This document shows, piece after piece, positions 15,120-23,910 of a stretch of DNA of 64,000 bases. Below the pieces are notes generated by a model. That model had not been told where the DNA came from, made no database searches, and was given only the letters and a program-made list of their open reading frames with translations. Position numbers and translations under genes: made by a program. The stretch's first letter is position 1. Each line of letters opens with the position of its first letter. Origin of the DNA: a virus; IMG/VR virus record IMGVR_UViG_3300018429_000003, positions 1 through 64,000 of that record. The stretch is one strand, 5' to 3'.

Positions 15120-16817
15120 ATGGATAATGTCGCAAACTTCGCGGTTAGCACTTTAGCGGCGGGGATTGCCGCTGGCGCTACTTCGATGTCTGTTGCTACC
15201 GGCGAAGGCGCTGCCTTTCCTGATGAACCCTTCACAATCGTCATTTGGGATAGATCAAGCTATTCGCGAGCATCGCTCGATCCAAATAAAGAAATCATAC
15301 GAGTACTGGTGAAGGATGGAGACGACTTCACTACGATCGTTCGCGGTCAGGAAGGAACCGGGGACAGCGCGCATGACACCTCCGGGCATGTGTACGAGGT
15401 CACCAACAGTCCAACGGCCGGAATGTTCGAGACCATTGCCACTGCGTTTGCCGATCAGTCCGCAGGGCAGGTATGGGCCGGACCTGTATCAGGTGGAGCA
15501 GATGCGCCGGGCTTTAGGTCACTGACCGCTACAGACTTTTCCTTTCTCACTCCCGGTTCAGTGCTTTTTGGAGGAGAGGATGGAGAGCTCGCCGAAGACA
15601 ACGACGTTCTCCATTACGATGCCGTCAATAAAGTTCTGACGTTTGACGTTGAAGGTGGTCTGGGGTCACAGACAGACTTGGCAAGTTGGGCGCTGAGCAC
15701 GTTTCGCATAACCAAGAGCGTGGACTCTTCAGCAGGTCAATATCTGGTTGCCCTCCAGCCTTACGCAACCGATGACTCCGGCGCGGTCGGTAATTACGAA
15801 AAAGCCGCCCTTCTAATTCAAGCTAAGACAAACGATCCCTCGGAACCAGGTTCGGATCGCGACATGGTGGGCATCGACTCTCGCGGGATCATCGCTTCAA
15901 CCAATCCTACAGGTCGCGCATGGGGCGGCGCATTCCAAGGTGTCGTTGAGGACGGTGGTGACGGCTATGCCATAGCATGCGAGTTCTCCATTGACAACGA
16001 GGGAGTGGACCAACCGCTGATCGGTCAAACTAACAGCAAGAACGTCTTGAATGTGATAACAACTGGAAACGGAGCAACTGCAGCAATAAATATCTTTGGC
16101 TCAGGAGGTGGTTTTCACAAAGGGCTTTACATGAACCCCACCCACATCCTCGGGACGCACGCGAACGACTCCTTTATTGAGCTTCTGGATACCTGGAAAG
16201 TCAAAAAGGATGGCTCGACTTTCGTAACTGGAGGCGTGAACAACCTTACGCTCCTCACGTTAAAGCGCAACACTGACACCGCTCCGACCGGGAAGTTTGT
16301 TGACTTTCAGAATGCCGCTGGCGGCTCGCTGTTTTCGGTAAATGTCGCGGGGCTGGTCACTACCGCCAACGGCTTTTCTGGCCCAACACACGGCGTTATC
16401 GACGGCAGCAATGCGACGGCTGGAGACGTGGGCGAATACATTACCGCAACCTTAGCGTTAGGTTCTGAGACTTCTCTAACAACCGCGACCGGGAAAACTG
16501 TAATAAGCATTTCACTGACCGCGGGTGATTGGGACGTGTGGGGCACAATGGTTCACAAGATCGCTGCCACCACTAACATCACCCTGCTGACTTGTAGTAT
16601 CGGAACTGTCGATAACACGCTGAACGCTGCTGTAGAGCAGCGAAACCATGTCGCCTATCCGGGTGTCGTGATCGGCGCTGGGAGTATCACCCAAAACGCG
16701 CCCATGACGCGCATCTCCGTTTCTGGGACGACCACCGTATATCTGGTTGCTTTAGACGTTTTCTCTGTTAGCACAATCTCTGCCTACGGTTTTATTTCAG
16801 CACGAAGAGTGCGGTAA
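15120..16817 (+). CDS. tail-fibre or host-recognition protein, 565 aa
   Basis: The first 110 residues (ANFAVSTLAAGIAAGATSMS; DPNKEIIRVLVKDGDDFTTI; RGQEGTGDSAH) match the N-terminal module by which many phage fibres attach to the tail. The middle is low-complexity beta structure. The C-terminal 140 residues (IDGSNATAGDVGEYITATLA onward) look like a beta-sandwich receptor-binding tip. It likely binds the host surface. The start ATG 15120 follows a hairpin without a strong ribosome binding site. Confidence 0.7.
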   Translation: MDNVANFAVSTLAAGIAAGATSMSVATGEGAAFPDEPFTIVIWDRSSYSRASLDPNKEIIRVLVKDGDDFTTIVRGQEGTGDSAHDTSGHVYEVTNSPTAGMFETIATAFADQSAGQVWAGPVSGGADAPGFRSLTATDFSFLTPGSVLFGGEDGELAEDNDVLHYDAVNKVLTFDVEGGLGSQTDLASWALSTFRITKSVDSSAGQYLVALQPYATDDSGAVGNYEKAALLIQAKTNDPSEPGSDRDMVGIDSRGIIASTNPTGRAWGGAFQGVVEDGGDGYAIACEFSIDNEGVDQPLIGQTNSKNVLNVITTGNGATAAINIFGSGGGFHKGLYMNPTHILGTHANDSFIELLDTWKVKKDGSTFVTGGVNNLTLLTLKRNTDTAPTGKFVDFQNAAGGSLFSVNVAGLVTTANGFSGPTHGVIDGSNATAGDVGEYITATLALGSETSLTTATGKTVISISLTAGDWDVWGTMVHKIAATTNITLLTCSIGTVDNTLNAAVEQRNHVAYPGVVIGAGSITQNAPMTRISVSGTTTVYLVALDVFSVSTISAYGFISARRVR

Positions 16818-16833
16818 TAATAGGAGCAAAGAC

Positions 16834-17337
16834 ATGAAACTTACTTACCGGAGATCCTTTGAATTTGGAAGCGGTGGGCGGATAGCCGGCATCAGGCTTG
16901 GCTTGGCTCACGTCTATCTCGCGAATAACAAAGATGAGACGAAGGTCGCTTATTCGATGCAGCGGAGCTTGGTCCAAATGCGCAAGATAGAGCAAACCTA
17001 CCTTGACGCAGGGAGGGCCATCGATCGCCAATTCTGCGCCACAAATGAAAAAGGAATTGTTCTCAAAGACGTGCACGGTAACTTCGATTTTACCAAAGAG
17101 GATCTGACCAACCGTGATAACGCGGTTATGGCATTGCTGAATTCTGAGATTGAATTTACCCAATACCTTGCGACCAGCATTCCTCAGTCAGTTGCCGACA
17201 CGCTTACGTATGAACAGTTAGAGTGTTTTGACGGAATCGTGATTTCCCACGAGGATGTAGAGCGCATACTGGCCGAGCGAGAACAAAGAGCTGGAGGGGT
17301 CAAGTCGCCCCAGGCCGCTCAAGAGCAAGTAATGTAA
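16834..17337 (+). CDS. unknown protein, 167 aa, in the appendage region
   Basis: ATG 16834 after TAGGAGCAAAGAC. Mainly helical, ending with an Asp/Glu/Gln-rich tail; contains VADTLTYEQLECFDGIVI. No motif recognised. Position between fibre and repeat protein suggests a structural or chaperone part. Confidence 0.45.
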   Translation: MKLTYRRSFEFGSGGRIAGIRLGLAHVYLANNKDETKVAYSMQRSLVQMRKIEQTYLDAGRAIDRQFCATNEKGIVLKDVHGNFDFTKEDLTNRDNAVMALLNSEIEFTQYLATSIPQSVADTLTYEQLECFDGIVISHEDVERILAEREQRAGGVKSPQAAQEQVM

Positions 17338-17355
17338 GCATGATCGGGAGACTGA

Positions 17356-18600
17356 ATGTATCTTGGAGGTGAAGCACTTGGCGAGAACGCTCTGGCAGAT
17401 AGCCACGCCTCACAGGTGTCATTCGAGATCAGCGCGCTAAGCTCGAACTTTGCTTCAGCAATCAAACAGCCCCGCCAGATTATTGCGCTTGCCACGGCAA
17501 ATGAAGCCACGTCGATCGCCTCCCGCCTGTACGTCCTTGCCTTAGACGTTGCGACCACAACTATCGCGCTAGTTGTTTACGCAGTGACAAGGGAGGTAGT
17601 CGCTACGGCAACGGCTGTGGCCACCTTCATCCAGTCGGTTCTCAGGCAGGTATTTATCGACGTCAACTCCTCGGAAGAGACTTTCGTGGTCAAGATGGCA
17701 GCGCCGATTATTCGAGCAAATGCGGCGGGCGTTCCATCGCTTTCGAGGGCGGTTTACGTATCAGTCCTATCAATCGCTAACGCTAACCCAGCAATCGCCC
17801 GGGACGTGCTTGTCGCTATCAGCGTAGATGCGAGCGGCGTTGCAACTACGGTGAAGTCAGCCTTGTTGCGCGTGGCCGTCGTAACCGCGACTGTCGAGGC
17901 GAGTGTTATTCGGTTCGTGATGTTCGTCGTGAGTGCCACTGCTAATGCGGCCAGCTTTGTCGAACGTCTTCCTTTGGTCTCGTTTGCTTTGGTAGCCAGC
18001 GGCACATCGTTTCTATCAAGAGCGGTATCGACCTCTGTAGCTGCCGCGAGCGGTAGCCTGGCCACACTTCTCAGGGATGCCGCGGTCCACGCTTCCACTC
18101 AATCCATTGGTGAACCCTCGGTTATTCGTCTGCCTGAAATGATTGTTAGCGCCAACAGTGAGGCCCAGCCTTCCATTATTAAGCTCTCACTGATTGCGTT
18201 GGAAGCAATGGCCACGGGAATGCCGGCGGAGGTGATAAAGCAAGCTCAAGTGCGTATCAGTGCAAACGCCGTGGGCCATCCTTCAATACTTCGGTCAATC
18301 ATCCTGCTCGTTGCGATTGTCGTCTCTTCTGAAGTGGCCTCGATCAAACGGGAAGTGTCGACCTCAGTACAGAGTGTGATTGCTACCGGCGTTTCTTCTG
18401 TCCTGGTGTCGCCGCTGCGAATCCTGGTGGCTCTCGCAACCGGGATGGCCTCGCTGAGTAATCGCTCTGTTGGGATTATCGTGCGGAAGGCTACTAACGC
18501 GCTGGCCTCGTTTCTTACTCTGCAGATTCGACGCGTGCGCTTGCCGTCTTCGGTGAAGCTGGACTCGGACGGAACAACCAAGGTGAAGGTTGATAATTGA
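17356..18600 (+). CDS. tandem-repeat appendage protein, 414 aa
   Basis: ATG 17356 follows GGGAGACTGA. Nearly the whole protein consists of about 20 imperfect repeats of 17-20 residues with the form (A/S)-x-x-G-x-P/A-S-(I/L/V)-x-R then a hydrophobic strand; examples are NAAGVPSLSRAVYVSVLSI, NAVGHPSILRSIILLVAIV and QSIGEPSVIRLPEMIVSA. Only the last 25 residues (SSVKLDSDGTTKVKVDN) differ. Alternating hydrophobic strands suggest a beta-solenoid or stacked fibre rather than membrane helices. It lies between the fibre and the BppU-like gene, so a virion appendage is likely. Confidence 0.55.
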   Translation: MYLGGEALGENALADSHASQVSFEISALSSNFASAIKQPRQIIALATANEATSIASRLYVLALDVATTTIALVVYAVTREVVATATAVATFIQSVLRQVFIDVNSSEETFVVKMAAPIIRANAAGVPSLSRAVYVSVLSIANANPAIARDVLVAISVDASGVATTVKSALLRVAVVTATVEASVIRFVMFVVSATANAASFVERLPLVSFALVASGTSFLSRAVSTSVAAASGSLATLLRDAAVHASTQSIGEPSVIRLPEMIVSANSEAQPSIIKLSLIALEAMATGMPAEVIKQAQVRISANAVGHPSILRSIILLVAIVVSSEVASIKREVSTSVQSVIATGVSSVLVSPLRILVALATGMASLSNRSVGIIVRKATNALASFLTLQIRRVRLPSSVKLDSDGTTKVKVDN

Positions 18601-18601
18601 G

Positions 18602-18946
18602 ATGCTGAATCCGGACATCACAATTAAGAGAGGGGACCACGGCAAGGTCGTTGCCGGTCAGTTTCTCGACTCCCACGGCGCACCGGTACCTCTTCCAGGT
18701 TCAATCACGCGCAAGCTCTTTATGCGTGGCTACTCAACCAACGTAATAAAGATCAACGGTGCGAATTTTATCTTTCTTGACGCGGAGGTTGGCACCTGGT
18801 CCTACACGATGACACCTGAGGACGTGGACACGAGCGGCGTTTACAAAATCGAGTTTGAAGTAACGCGGCCCGGAATTGTCGATACCTTTCCCACGGATCC
18901 AGAGAACCCTTACCTGATAGTGCTGATACAGGACGATATGGGCTAA
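18602..18946 (+). CDS. BppU N-terminal-like baseplate/appendage protein
   Basis: ATG 18602 gives MLNPDITIKRGD; the ITIKRGD...GxPVPLxG and GTWSYTMTPEDVDTSGVYKIEFEV pattern fits the N-terminal domain of baseplate upper proteins (DUF2479-like). The domain docks fibres onto the baseplate. At 114 residues it is only this domain. It overlaps the portal start by one base. Confidence 0.6.
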   Translation: MLNPDITIKRGDHGKVVAGQFLDSHGAPVPLPGSITRKLFMRGYSTNVIKINGANFIFLDAEVGTWSYTMTPEDVDTSGVYKIEFEVTRPGIVDTFPTDPENPYLIVLIQDDMG

Positions 18947-20439
18947 TGGCTGAGAACGACACATCGCTACCAGATGCAATGCGGGTACCTGCTTCGAAGC
19001 GCGGCTACTTCGACGAGCTCGGGCGCACCGGTCTATTGCAGTATGGTGGCTGGATTCAGGAAGAGTTTCTGTCAGAACTCACGGGCGCTCGTTGGGTTCG
19101 CATCGTCAAGGAGATGCTGGCGAACGATCCTGTTATTCATTCAATGTTCTTCACTGTTGAGTTACTAACTCGAGGCGTTGAGTGGAAGGTAACGCCGGGC
19201 TCCGACGACAACGAAGGCAGGCAACGCGCAGACTTCGTGCAATCGAACCTCGACGACATGTCACAGAGTTGGAAGGATATGATTTCCGAGATTCTGTCGT
19301 TTCTCGCCTGGGGCTTTAGCTATCACGAGATTTGCTACAAGCTGCGGAACGGTGACAAGCCGGGTACGTTTGTTAACGCTGAGGGGAAAGAAGAAGAGCT
19401 GCCGATAAGCAAGTTCAACGACGGGCGTATTGGTTGGCGCAAGCTGCCCATTCGCTCGCAAGACTCACTTGAGCGTTGGGAGATAGACGACAAAGGCGGG
19501 ATTCAAGGCTTCTGGCAAAATACACTGTTCAGCCGGAATTTTATTCCTATCGATAAAAGTCTGCTGTTCAGGACTTCGATAAACAAGAATTCGCCTGAAG
19601 GTAGGTCGCTTTGTAGACGGATATATCGGCCATGGTATTTCAAGCAAAAGATCGAGAACATCGAGGGCATTGGAATTGAGCGGGACCTTGCCGGGCTGCC
19701 CGTCATTAAGCTTCCCGCCGAGTACTTCAACCCAGCTGGTACATCTGAGCAAAAAGCAGTGCTTGCGCAGTATATGAAGGTCGCTACGAATATCCGAAAC
19801 GATGAGCAGGCAGGCCTCCTCGTGCCTTCCAACTGTTTCCCTGACACTCAGATTCCGATGTTTGACGTCAAGTTGTTATCTGCCAGCGGAACTCGCCAGT
19901 TCGACACTGGCAAGATTATTCAACGGTACGATCAGCGAATCCTCATGACGATGATGGCTGACTTTCTATTGTTGGGCCATGAGAAGGTTGGATCGTTCGC
20001 CCTGGCAAGTTCCAAGACCGAATTATTCTCCATCGCGCTCAGCGGATTCCTCGATATCATCTGTGACGTCTTCAATCGTCATCCTATCCCGAAACTGCTA
20101 CGGCTCAATGGCATGCCGACCGACAAGCAACCGATGCTCACACACGGTGATGTTGAAACGGTCGACCTTAAGGAGCTCGCACAACTTGTCTCAAGTGTCT
20201 CAGGTACCAAGATTGAATTGAGCACCGACGAACAAGACTGGGTACTATCACAAGCTGGCTTCCCTGTCGTCGCCGGGGCCCGTGAGAAGCTACAAAAGGA
20301 AGCTGAGAAGAAAGCGGAGAAGATAGCGAAGCAAACGGCAGCGAATGCGCCTCCGCTCAATAAACCTGAGACGAATGGAAATAAGCCGCCAACTCCACAA
20401 CTGCAAGAGCAGGATGGCGCTGTTCTCAATGCAACCTGA
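18946..20439 (+). CDS. portal protein (Mu gp29 / DUF935-like)
   Basis: The 497-residue protein has VHSMFF-type helical entry (DPVIHSMFFTVELLTRGVEW), the conserved WGFSYHEICYKL, RDLAGLPVIKLP and GHEKVGSFALASSKTELFS segments of DUF935 portal proteins, and a Lys/Ala/Pro-rich disordered tail. It forms the ring at one capsid vertex through which TerL moves DNA. Downstream genes (head morphogenesis, protease, capsid) follow the Mu-like order. Confidence 0.85.
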   Translation: MAENDTSLPDAMRVPASKRGYFDELGRTGLLQYGGWIQEEFLSELTGARWVRIVKEMLANDPVIHSMFFTVELLTRGVEWKVTPGSDDNEGRQRADFVQSNLDDMSQSWKDMISEILSFLAWGFSYHEICYKLRNGDKPGTFVNAEGKEEELPISKFNDGRIGWRKLPIRSQDSLERWEIDDKGGIQGFWQNTLFSRNFIPIDKSLLFRTSINKNSPEGRSLCRRIYRPWYFKQKIENIEGIGIERDLAGLPVIKLPAEYFNPAGTSEQKAVLAQYMKVATNIRNDEQAGLLVPSNCFPDTQIPMFDVKLLSASGTRQFDTGKIIQRYDQRILMTMMADFLLLGHEKVGSFALASSKTELFSIALSGFLDIICDVFNRHPIPKLLRLNGMPTDKQPMLTHGDVETVDLKELAQLVSSVSGTKIELSTDEQDWVLSQAGFPVVAGAREKLQKEAEKKAEKIAKQTAANAPPLNKPETNGNKPPTPQLQEQDGAVLNAT

Positions 20440-20458
20440 CCTGTGGTATTAACACCCT

Positions 20459-20659
20459 ATGCCACGTCGCTTTGTCATCAGACCCCCAGCCAGCGAGCCC
20501 GTACAGGCCACAGAGTCTACCGGGGCGTTCGATTGGTCTGAGGCTGAACTTGATGCGCTCAGTGAAGTCTCACGTGAGGACATGGATGACACCCGCGACT
20601 GGTTGAGGAGGCTGGGCCAGGATGGAGCGGCGGCGCTGTTTGAAGCGGAGGTGGAGTGA
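20459..20659 (+). CDS. unknown 66-residue protein in the head operon
   Basis: Small acidic helical protein (WSEAELDALSEVSREDMDDT) between portal and head-morphogenesis genes. Its stop overlaps the next start. No family recognised. Confidence 0.5.
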   Translation: MPRRFVIRPPASEPVQATESTGAFDWSEAELDALSEVSREDMDDTRDWLRRLGQDGAAALFEAEVE

Positions 20660-20844
20660 TGGACGTACCGCAAGGTCAATCGATAATCGACAGTGAGCTT
20701 TCGCCGGGCCATCGCGAGCTACTCGCCGATTACTTAACCTCCCTTGATGGACTAATCGAAGCCAGTCAGAAGGCTGCCGAGGCGGGCCGTCAGATGATCG
20801 CACGGGCAGAGGTCGCCGAACTGGAGGAGCTATATCGAAAGTAA
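20659..20844 (+). CDS. unknown 61-residue helical protein
   Basis: ATG 20659 with GGAGGTGGAGTG just before it. One long helix (HRELLADYLTSLDGLIEASQ continuing to the end) suggests an oligomeric assembly factor. Overlaps the next start by one base. Confidence 0.5.
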   Translation: MDVPQGQSIIDSELSPGHRELLADYLTSLDGLIEASQKAAEAGRQMIARAEVAELEELYRK

Positions 20845-21464
20845 TGCCCGTCACTCTCACTTCAGTCTCATGGGACGCTACCCGCCAACGCTACGTAACA
20901 GCGAGCGGCAAGACTCTCACTCACGCGCAGGTCCGCAAGCTCATTGATGCAGCCGTAACGGCCTCCAGCGCCCGGCTCAAAGGTTGGGCCGCTCAGATGC
21001 AAGCTGGAAAGCTCAGCGTTCCCAAGTGGCAGGCACTGATGGCCCGCGAGGTTAAGAACGTGCACGCCGCGGTGTCCGTGATAGCCAACGGCGGGCGTAA
21101 CGCAATGACACCTTCGCTTTGGGGTAAGTTGGGAGCCGACCTTAAGTTTCAATTCAAGCATCTTCGTGACTTCGCTCTTGCGGTCCCGCGAACGATTAGC
21201 GACCGAACAGGATCCATTCCACCGCGCGCTGAGATGTACGGCACTGCGGCAATCGGGAGTTACGAGAACGCGGTCTTGGAGCGTAATAAGAAGTTTGGAT
21301 TGAGCATTGCCCGGCGGGTGATGGCCCGAGGCGTCGATTCATGTGATGTCTGTATTGATGAAGACGACTTAGGCTGGCAGGACATCAATGAGATTCGGGC
21401 GATAGGAGATTCGCCGTGTATGGGCAGGTGTAATTGCCGGATAGAGTATGAAGAGGTTAGCTAA
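20844..21464 (+). CDS. head-morphogenesis protein (Mu gpF-like)
   Basis: 206 residues: a helical N-terminal region, then the phage head-morphogenesis core (RAEMYGTAAIGSYENAVLER) and a C-terminal metal-binding end with CDVC and CMGRCNCR, the usual ending of Mu F-like minor head proteins. It binds portal and helps start prohead assembly. Its stop overlaps the stop of a leftward cassette (21461-21844). Confidence 0.75.
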   Translation: MPVTLTSVSWDATRQRYVTASGKTLTHAQVRKLIDAAVTASSARLKGWAAQMQAGKLSVPKWQALMAREVKNVHAAVSVIANGGRNAMTPSLWGKLGADLKFQFKHLRDFALAVPRTISDRTGSIPPRAEMYGTAAIGSYENAVLERNKKFGLSIARRVMARGVDSCDVCIDEDDLGWQDINEIRAIGDSPCMGRCNCRIEYEEVS

Positions 21465-21658
21465 GCATTCCCTGAATCGTAGATATCGCACAACTTGAAA
21501 AGCAAGTCCTGAGAAAGAGAACCGCCTTCACCAACGACTACCGACTCAAAGCCCAAAACGGTCGCCCCTGTGGGCTTCCTTCGCACTTCGGTCTCACAGA
21601 CAACGAGAACTTGTTCGTCTATGCCGTATACCGCAGTCGTGAATCTATTTACTCGCAC
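21461..21658 (-). CDS. leftward small protein, 65 aa, second gene of a two-gene insert
   Basis: GTG 21658 is preceded on the minus strand by AAAGGGAATACGC. The product (MRVNRFTTAVYGIDEQVLVV onward) looks like a small beta/alpha domain without motifs. It follows the zinc-ribbon gene at 21844 on the same strand and ends against the head-morphogenesis stop. This opposite-strand pair between two head genes is probably an accessory (moron) insert. Confidence 0.5.
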   Translation of the reverse strand: MRVNRFTTAVYGIDEQVLVVCETEVRRKPTGATVLGFESVVVGEGGSLSQDLLFKLCDIYDSGNA

Positions 21659-21688
21659 GCGTATTCCCTTTGATGAACGTAGCCGCGC

Positions 21689-21844
21689 TTAGCGTACACG
21701 CTGCGCTGTCATCTTTATTCGATCAATAAGCCAGTCGAATCCACAGCGGCAGGTGAACCTCACTAAGTCGCCGACAATTGGTACCTTAAACAGTTCCGTG
21801 CTGCACTTCGTACAAACGGCGTTGGTTATTTCTTTGTCGCTCAT
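21689..21844 (-). CDS. leftward 51-residue zinc-ribbon protein, first gene of insert
   Basis: ATG 21844 to TAA 21689 encodes MSDKEITNAVCTKCSTEL, a loop, then FTCRCGFDWLI and a basic tail: a compact CxxC/CxC zinc ribbon. A perfect TATAAT (minus strand, 21856-21851) lies 6 bases before the ATG, so the message is probably leaderless. Function unknown; possible small regulator or host-interaction protein. Confidence 0.55.
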   Translation of the reverse strand: MSDKEITNAVCTKCSTELFKVPIVGDLVRFTCRCGFDWLIDRIKMTAQRVR

Positions 21845-21850
21845 ACCGCA

Positions 21851-21856
21851 ATTATA
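21851..21856 (-). promoter_or_regulatory. -10 element TATAAT for leaderless transcript
   Basis: Read on the minus strand TATAAT is followed by six bases and then the ATG at 21844, placing the expected transcription start on or next to the start codon. No good -35 match is seen at 16-18 bp. Confidence 0.5.
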
Positions 21857-21923
21857 CTTCCCACCAACGCCCCTCGCCTACCTCTAAAACGTAAAAATTC
21901 CCCTCGTGGTAATTTCGCCAGCG

Positions 21924-23843
21924 ATGGCAACGACCTCCAAGAAAACCCCCGGGCTCCACTACCTCTCCAAGATCGTTGCGGCGATTAAGGAGAAGCTGAA
22001 AGCCGGAAATCTCACTGAGACGGACCTTGACGGCATCGTTAAGAGCGCTCGCTCACACGCCGGAGGTAAAGCAAAAGCTGAAAAGATGAAAGCCGACACT
22101 GCGGCGCTGGTTGCGTTTGAACAGCAGTTTGAAGCTGCTGAGGCTGGCGGTAATCAAACTGGCCTGATGATTTGTTTCTATCTTTCTGATGACGCAGCGG
22201 CTCGGCTGGCTATTCCCCAAGGCGAATCACATGAAGACCTTCACCTGACCCTTTGCTACCTGGGCGACTCTTCACAGTTTGGCGAGATAGCAATTGCGGA
22301 GATTCTCATTGCTTGCCGCAATCATGCGAACTGGCAAACACCACTATCCGGCGTAATCTCTGGAACCGGCCGCTTCATAGGTGACGAGATCGACGTCTAC
22401 TACGCATCGGTCGATATCCCGATGCTTGCCGAGTTCCGTACTGACCTTGCGCGAAGGTTAGCGAGTTGCGGAACGCCCGCCAAGACAGAGCATGGTTTTG
22501 ACCCGCACATCACGCTCGCCTACTTGGAAAAAGACGATCCAACGCCTGACTACGATGTGAGTGATATCGAGCTTCGGTTCGACACCATGTCCGTGATGAT
22601 TGCAGGGCGACGCGTTGACCTACCAATGGCCATGTCGAGCAATTTCAACGAGGTTGCCGATTTGTGCAACCAGTCAGGGCCCATGCGCTTATTCATGGAA
22701 CAGCAGTTCGCGGACGCGCCCGAGTGGATTAACTATCTGCCAAAGCCCGGTGTATACACCAGCCCGCGCTATGGGCAAATCACCATCACAAAGGAGCGCA
22801 ACCAGAGCTTTGTAGATAACTTCCTTAACGAGGTCTACCAGAAACAGCTTCCGATCGATAACGAGCATGATCTCGCGCAGTCCGGCGCTTCTGGCTGGAT
22901 TACGTCGATGAAGATCAACGACGACGGAGGCGTTGACGCGAAAACCGAGTGGACCGATCGCGGCAAGAAACTAATCGAGGAAGAGCGGTTCAAGTATTTT
23001 TCGCCCGCCTGGTTTGATAGCTGGACCGATCCGGTTAACCCGGAAACCAGACATAAAAACATCGCAATCGGCGGCGCACTGTGCATTCGCCCTTTCTTCA
23101 AAGAAAACGCTTTGCGCCCAATCGTGGCTAACGAGCAAGGCCTTTCCATTCTTACCGGTGATGTTCCGGAAAACTTAAATTCATCCGATACGGTAAACCT
23201 ACACTTCGAGGCGCTCACGCCAGTAACCGATCAACAAGGAGCTAGTGACATGACCCAAAGTGCTAATCCGACGCCGCAACAGTTCACGGAACTGGAAACC
23301 AAATTCCAAGCGGCGGAAAAACTGGCCAACGAAGAGAAAGCCCGTGCGGATGCCGCGGAGGCCAAGCTCAACGAGCAAAAGCAGGCCGCCGAAGCTGCAA
23401 CGACCGAACTCACCAAAGCCACGGAATCAGTCACGAAGCTGAATGAGCGCGTCGCAAGTCTTGAGAAAGACAAGCGCACTTCTCGCTTTACCGAAATCTC
23501 ACGCAACTGGATTGGCGAGCGCCAGGGCCACATCGACATGCTCGAACTCATCGTTAACGCCACCGAGAAGGGCGAAGAGTCCACGGAGTTCAAGGCTTAT
23601 GTCGAGTCTCAGAACGCTGCGGTCGAACGTGTGAGAACTGCCGGCTTGTTCACTGAAGCTGGAAGCACGGCGCCGGCTGCTGGCGGTGCGATTCAGAAGA
23701 TTGAAGCGAAGGCTCGCAAGATGGCCGAAGACAGCGCCGGCCAGCTGAGCTACGAGGCCGCAATGACTGCCGTTTTGGAAGCTGAGCCGCAACTCTACAA
23801 AGAGCACCTTGCGGAAATGCGCGGCGGAGCAGTCGCCGGTTAG
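21924..23843 (+). CDS. 2H-phosphoesterase / capsid protease / scaffold fusion protein
   Basis: One 639-residue frame holds three modules. Residues about 75-235 form a 2H phosphoesterase-like domain with both signature motifs intact, HLTL (107-110) and HITL (195-198). About 264-415 is a Mu gpI/XkdF-like prohead protease (APEWINYLPKPGVY, PIDNEHD, YFSPAWF). From Met443 a Glu/Ala/Lys coiled coil and helical tail form the scaffold. ATG 21924 was chosen; GTG 21906 would add six residues. The protease should cut scaffold during maturation; the 2H domain may act on RNA or cyclic nucleotides. Neighbours are head morphogenesis and decoration genes. Confidence 0.75.
   Translation: MATTSKKTPGLHYLSKIVAAIKEKLKAGNLTETDLDGIVKSARSHAGGKAKAEKMKADTAALVAFEQQFEAAEAGGNQTGLMICFYLSDDAAARLAIPQGESHEDLHLTLCYLGDSSQFGEIAIAEILIACRNHANWQTPLSGVISGTGRFIGDEIDVYYASVDIPMLAEFRTDLARRLASCGTPAKTEHGFDPHITLAYLEKDDPTPDYDVSDIELRFDTMSVMIAGRRVDLPMAMSSNFNEVADLCNQSGPMRLFMEQQFADAPEWINYLPKPGVYTSPRYGQITITKERNQSFVDNFLNEVYQKQLPIDNEHDLAQSGASGWITSMKINDDGGVDAKTEWTDRGKKLIEEERFKYFSPAWFDSWTDPVNPETRHKNIAIGGALCIRPFFKENALRPIVANEQGLSILTGDVPENLNSSDTVNLHFEALTPVTDQQGASDMTQSANPTPQQFTELETKFQAAEKLANEEKARADAAEAKLNEQKQAAEAATTELTKATESVTKLNERVASLEKDKRTSRFTEISRNWIGERQGHIDMLELIVNATEKGEESTEFKAYVESQNAAVERVRTAGLFTEAGSTAPAAGGAIQKIEAKARKMAEDSAGQLSYEAAMTAVLEAEPQLYKEHLAEMRGGAVAG
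23250..23843 (+). CDS. nested in-frame scaffold protein start
   Basis: Inside the fusion gene an ATG at 23250 (codon 443) has AAGGAG at 23236-23241, 8 bases before it. Translation from here gives a 197-residue product that is just the coiled-coil scaffold. This is the arrangement of lambda C/Nu3, where a separate scaffold is made from the 3' end of the protease gene. The same leader AACAAGGAGCTAGT stands before the gene at 25399. Confidence 0.65.
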   Translation: MTQSANPTPQQFTELETKFQAAEKLANEEKARADAAEAKLNEQKQAAEAATTELTKATESVTKLNERVASLEKDKRTSRFTEISRNWIGERQGHIDMLELIVNATEKGEESTEFKAYVESQNAAVERVRTAGLFTEAGSTAPAAGGAIQKIEAKARKMAEDSAGQLSYEAAMTAVLEAEPQLYKEHLAEMRGGAVAG

Positions 23844-23910
23844 TGATTCTATCTCTCAGGTTTTCAAATCATTCGTTTAGAAACGCGACTCAAATTAAGG
23901 AGCGACACAA

